From: Diplosphaera chodatii | Taxonomy: Eukaryota > Chlorophyta > Trebouxiophyceae > Prasiolales > Stichococcaceae | NCBI GenBank assembly: GCA_032358165.1 | Contig: JAALGY010000061.1 | Location: 1,488,001-1,552,000 of the forward strand | DNA: 64,000 bases | Reading direction: 5' to 3' | Shown here: positions 59,918 to 64,000 of the stretch, piece after piece | Position numbering within the stretch: the first letter of the stretch is position 1 | Layout of the letters: the number at the start of each line of letters is the position of its first letter | The notes under the pieces: model-generated | Told to the model about the DNA's origin: nothing | The model's database searches: none | What the model saw: the letters and a program-made list of their open reading frames with translations, nothing else | Position numbers and translations under genes: made by a program

Positions 59918-62520
59918 TCAGGGATATGGCCCATATCGCTCTGCCGCGTTGGTGCAGCTGTGCACGGCGGCTGCGTTGACTTGATTGAACTCTGCCCAGC
60001 GCCTGACGCTGCCATCCCCAGCCTTGCGCTGCTGCTTCTGCTCAAATTCCTTCCTGCAGCAGAGAAGCAAGGTGCCTACTGCATTTGCAGGGTACAGCAC
60101 ATATATGTCTATACATGCTGGTGTCACAGGCCTGTGCAACAGTCGGACCTGTTGTATGAGTGCTCACCTGGAGCGGGTGAGGTAGTGATGCAGGACGACA
60201 TGATCATAGGTGGGGTGGCCAGGGTGGCTGCTGGTGACGGGGCGGAAGTGCTCCGTCACAATCGGCGGCGCACCCGGCCTGAGCTCCGCAAGATGCCTGC
60301 AAGGGCACTGTCTTGCTTTGACTACCCGGTTGCTGTGCTACCAAGTACATCTGCAGCCCGCCGCCAGCATCCGCAGCCTCGGCTTCGTCTGGTGGTGTCA
60401 GTGTGTTGCATGCGCTGTGCAGCTCAGGGGCACACGCACAAACCCTGCAGGCCCGACGGCGTAGTCAGTGTTTGCCAGCGTCTTCACCGAGCCGCTCCAC
60501 TTTGCTGTGGAGTTGGCGCACTTGGTGTAGCCCTGCCGACAGCAGACGACACCGTTGTAGTGAAGCACATTGAAGTATGTTTCGCAGATGCGCAGCTCAG
60601 CTTGGGCAGTCTTTCATCCTGAGCTAGGTGTACAGTTGACAACCTGACCAAGGGCGTTTTGCGTAGATGGGCCCCGCATCACCTTGAGCGTCCCCTCTGC
60701 TGGCCGCGTCTCATGCCCGCTGCTGCCAAACACTCTGCACACCATGATGCCAGCGTCGCTGTTCGTTTCCACCTGCCCACTGCTTGGTTTGTTTAGTATC
60801 TGTGCGTGCATCGACAAAGGGTGAGGCCCCATGAGCGTCGCGCCTCCAAAACACCGCTAGGCCACCAATGGGGTCCCAGGCCATCATGTGCCGCAGCTGG
60901 TCAGCCACGCTTGTGCTGTTGTCGGTGAGCACCAAGAACTGCATTGATCAACACATAAACAGAGTATATCACAGCAGAGCACGTGCCACTCGGTCTGTTC
61001 CCAATATAGCATGGACTCTGAGGCTTCTCAATGCGATGAGTCATGCACACTGACTTGATGAGGGACACTGTGTATCCTGAATCTGGCGCCAGCTCACCTC
61101 ATCAGAGTCGATCAAACCTGCAGCCATTTGCGCTCGGTAAACCATAACGTAATATGTACCTTGTCCTCAGGATATTTCAACATGTATCCTTAACACCCTA
61201 GCACGTGGCATCATGCCGCACCCATAAAATGATGTCGGTGTCCGTATGTCGTCAGGCAGTGCGTGTGCATTTCCCGCTGTGCTGTGGCATTCGACCTGGC
61301 ACCGCTGCACACAAGCGTCAGCACACCAAATGCGCATGACATTGTGTGCTTCAGGAACTTAACTTGCTTAAAGTCGCGGGCGCACAGCAGTCGGTCCGGT
61401 GGGCAGCAACGAATCCTCCAACAACGGATTGCCGTAGGTGGGGGGATAGCATCACCCCGGGGTGCGTTGCCTTTCCGCTGCGTAGTCATCGTGGGTCTTG
61501 TTCCAGCGCCGGTAGATGACACGACCATCAGCAATATAGTCGGCCACCATCTCACGCAGTGGCGGCTCTACACACACTAAAGGTATATCAGAGCTGTATG
61601 CAATACAGCTCTTGCATGTTGTCCTATGCAAGTCTGCAGCATGATACGCTGAAACTGGCATCTTCCGGTGTACAGGATGCTGGCTTGTTGGGCACCTGAC
61701 CCGTTGTCATACAAATGAACACTGGAGGCGCCAACATGCAGATGATGGCCAACCTGCGCATCAGGCAACATACGTCAGCAGCATGTGTCTGCAAGCACAC
61801 TACACTCTTACATCTGCACCTTGCATGCGGTCCTCGAAATGTCCCTCACCCATTCCCTCACATCCTCGTGCCGATCCTGCGTGTGGCACAGGTGCATGGC
61901 AGTATTACATTGGGCTTGCTCGAGCGTGCTGTGTTCTGCTGTGTGGCTAAGAACATGCAGAAGCAGAGTGCCTTGGCAAGTAGCAACGGCATAGGCAGGC
62001 TGTGCACATGAGACAGCAGCCGGCTGCACTGCGCACCCGGATGGCAAGGCACATCGCAAGGTAATTATCCTCCTTGCTGGCAGCTGGAAGGTCCTCAGCT
62101 CTGTCGCCAGCCCGGAGCGGCCATTGCAAAGAACGTACGGAGGCGGCGACATTGGAGAGGCTGCTGGCACCGCGCCCTCGCCGGTGCAGGTCAGCATCTG
62201 CAGGTGGTGCAGCGCAATGTCTTCAGTGGGAGCATCTCGCTATCAGCATTGTGCAGATTGCCTCAGCACTGCAGGCTCTAATGCTGCAGGCTCTCATGCT
62301 GCAAGCTTAACAGGCGGTCGAATGACAGCAGGCCTGGACCACCCTCTGCCGCACCTGCGCTGCACCTGCCATACTTGAGCACCAGCAGGACGGCGATGAA
62401 GAGAGTGGCGGCGTTGGCGATGACCGTGATGGTGACGGCGGCTCGCTGCATGCCGCCAGACTGAGGGCTGAGCAAACCGCCGCCACTGGCGGCGGAACCA
62501 TCATCGCTGCTGTCCCTCAT
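59918..62520 (-). CDS. GT92 family glycosyltransferase, type II membrane protein
   Basis: The start at 62520 gives a cytosolic Ser/Gly-rich tail and a membrane anchor (VTITVIANAATLFIAVLLVL). Exons then join in phase to a GT92 (DUF23) domain: NYLAMCLAIR + DRHEDVREW + VGHHLHVGASSVHLYDNGS + EPPLREMVADYIADGRVIYR (about 62060-61500), HCLTTYGHRHHFMG (about 61250), FLVLTDNSTSVADQLRHMMA with GGLAVFWR (about 60945-60844), VFGSSGHETRPAEGTLK (60734-60683), GYTKCANSTAKWSGSVKTLA (about 60530-60442), HVVLHHYLTRSR (about 60200-60168) and KEFEQKQQRKAGDGSVRRWA ending RYGPYP. The order YDNGS, GLAV-x-WR-x-FGSSGH, VK-x-x-x-N and a late HHY motif is typical of GT92 enzymes, which transfer galactose to glycans. 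It probably acts in the Golgi; the acceptor is unknown. One intron seems to use a GC donor (60843-60842). Confidence 0.85.
62269..62308 (+). repeat. Short tandem repeat, 15-bp unit
   Basis: Nearly three copies of a unit like CTGCAGGCTCTAATG in the first intron of the GT92 gene. Confidence 0.6.
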
Positions 62521-63701
62521 ACACGTTTAGCGTGCTCACTGCACGTGGCTGCTGCAAAACCTGCGCACAGCAGATGCATGCTTGCCGGTTCTGCTGGTGC
62601 AGTGCGTGCAGACGACATAGGTTCATGACTGAGCAACAGCGAGGCGCCCCAAACCGGCCAACCCTAAACCCCTTGAGACATATTGACAAAGACGCAGGCG
62701 ACTGTTGAGTGTGACAATCATGTGCAGACTGCTCGGATCACACCAGATGGAGGCGAGGCCGCTGCTTGCTTTGGCTCAGCCCTGGTGATTGGCACAGGCG
62801 GGTTTATCGGCGGCCCTGCCGAACTGTCCCATCATGCCATGCTGCAGTTCCCTGCTGTGTGCAGCTGTAGCTAGAGGACTCCTGCTCGCTTCAAAGGCAG
62901 CACGCACTTGCGGTTGGACACTTGGTCGTAGCGGCCGACGACGACACAGCCTGGTCTGACGGGTCAAAATGTCAAGGGTGGCAGCTGACCATCAGATGTG
63001 ATTGCTCGACACCCAAGGTCCCAGGCAGGCCAGAAGCCACACGGTTTCAGGGAGAGGTCAAACATGTCCTTGCATGCACCTGCCAGCATTGGCAGCTGCA
63101 GCCTGTCAGGCTCATCTGCATCCGTTTGCTGATGCCACAAACCGTGCGGGTGGTGCATCCGCTGGTGACAACCTGTCGCTGTGCGCCGCATGTGTGCAGA
63201 GCACAACAGGATGCAGTCAGACAATACAACTCACAGAGCAGGACCCGACCAGCTTACAGCATAAATAGGAATGCAGTCTGACTGCACAGCTCCTTGCGCG
63301 GCTCCCAACAACAATGCTGGCAGCCGCTTGCAACACCACACTTCATGAAACGAAATACATACTTCTGGCGAAGGCCCTTCATCCCACCTCAAAGCAATGA
63401 GCTGCAACATACAATCACTTCGTGCTCTCTGTCAAGACTCTGTACGGGCGCTCAGACAACAGCTGCCACTTGGGCCCACGCATCAGCAGTCGGCCCAGCA
63501 GCAGCCCCGTCCAAGCGCCGTGGATGAACTGATCAAGGTCCATAATTGACATGCTGCCGACCTCGCAACATCCCCCAGCAGGGCCCACCATCCCCTGACA
63601 TTGCCCATGTGCAGTGGCACAACCCCGCTGTTGCAGCCACTATATAATGATCGTCACTACATAAGTCGATCGTCATGGTTGCTGGCGAGTACGGCGCCCG
63701 C
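62521..63701. other. Region upstream of the GT92 gene
   Basis: GT92 promoter and 5' UTR, plus the 3' UTR of the partial gene at the right edge. A plus-strand CTATATAATG lies at 63641-63650, without a gene to assign it to. No coding region is supported. Confidence 0.4.
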
Positions 63702-64000
63702 TTAGTGGTGGCTCGACTGGCTCTTCAGCATGTCCGCCATGGACTTGCGCTGCAGGTGCGGCGCGCGCAGCTCGCCGCCGGAGCCGCCCATGGGCAGGCG
63801 CCGGGAGCTGCGGCGCGCGAGCGCGGGGCGGCTGCCCTGGGAGTCCCCGGCGGCGTAGCCCTCCCTGGAGTCCCCGTCATGCTCCGCCACGCCGTCGTCG
63901 AACCGCACGCCGCCGGCCCGGCCCCTGGCCCCTGCCGCCGCCCTGCCGCTGGCCTCCGCACCCTGTGCGGCGGGGACGCGGCCGCCGCTGCCGCTGTTGC
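63702..64000 (-). CDS. C-terminus of an unidentified protein (partial)
   Basis: One open frame runs from the right edge to a TAA stop at 63702-63704, about 98 codons. It is Gly/Ala/Arg/Ser-rich and ends RKSMADMLKSQSSHH, with a basic patch (RRSSRRLP). Codon use is strongly GC-biased, as in the other exons. The family cannot be recognised from this tail, and the upstream exons are outside the window. Confidence 0.5.
   Translation of the reverse strand, partial: NSGSGGRVPAAQGAEASGRAAAGARGRAGGVRFDDGVAEHDGDSREGYAAGDSQGSRPALARRSSRRLPMGGSGGELRAPHLQRKSMADMLKSQSSHH

Noticed and set aside
63641..63650. CTATATAATG as a promoter
   Set aside because: It lies 3' of the partial minus-strand gene and no plus-strand gene follows within the window.
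1..64000. Retrotransposon, transposase, CRISPR array, rRNA or tRNA genes
   Set aside because: I looked for reverse-transcriptase, integrase or transposase motifs, regularly spaced repeats and conserved RNA cores on both strands and found none I could support.

Overview
The window looks like nuclear DNA of a green alga, most likely a chlorophycean (inference). It is GC-rich, and every recognisable gene is split into many short exons with GT-AG introns. The proteins are eukaryotic, and one carries a serine-proline-rich SPPP linker of the kind found in volvocine and other chlorophycean cell-wall glycoproteins. TGTAA, the usual green-algal polyadenylation signal, follows several stop codons. I saw no bacterial operon, CRISPR array, rRNA, tRNA or transposase gene. 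All coding calls were joined by eye from exon fragments, so exon edges are approximate.

Layout. From about 1.2 to 37.9 kb nine genes lie head-to-tail on the minus strand: a PlsC-type lysophospholipid acyltransferase (LPEAT/LPCAT-like); a membrane-anchored Skp1-type hydroxyproline GlcNAc-transferase-like protein (GT60); two near-twin bZIP genes (here D and C); a small secreted protein of unknown function; two more bZIP genes of the same family (B and A); chorismate synthase; and the translation termination factor eRF3. A divergent intergenic region of about 0.7 kb then leads to plus-strand genes: a very long CABIN1/Hir3-type HIRA-complex subunit (38.5-52.1 kb), followed by a frameshifted copy of its own last exon, and a secreted protein joining cysteine-rich repeats, an SPPP linker and Kelch/galactose-oxidase-like repeats (54.3-59.5 kb). 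Tail-to-tail with it on the minus strand is a type II membrane GT92 glycosyltransferase (59.9-62.5 kb). The C-terminus of a further minus-strand gene runs off the right edge.

The most notable content is the bZIP cluster. Four paralogues within 21 kb share one exon plan: a disordered N-terminus, a Pap1-like basic region ending in the core RYRE, a short zipper, and then a conserved helical region of roughly 300 residues that I cannot assign to a named family with certainty. Its order of blocks is reminiscent of the DOG1 region of plant TGA factors. Genes C and D have lost the normally invariant asparagine of the basic region.

Functional links among neighbours are weak. Chorismate synthase (shikimate pathway), eRF3 (translation termination) and the HIRA subunit (histone deposition) are housekeeping genes. 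The GT60-like enzyme, the GT92 enzyme and the SPPP-Kelch protein could all belong to secretory-pathway or wall-glycoprotein biology, but they are far apart and this grouping is inference.
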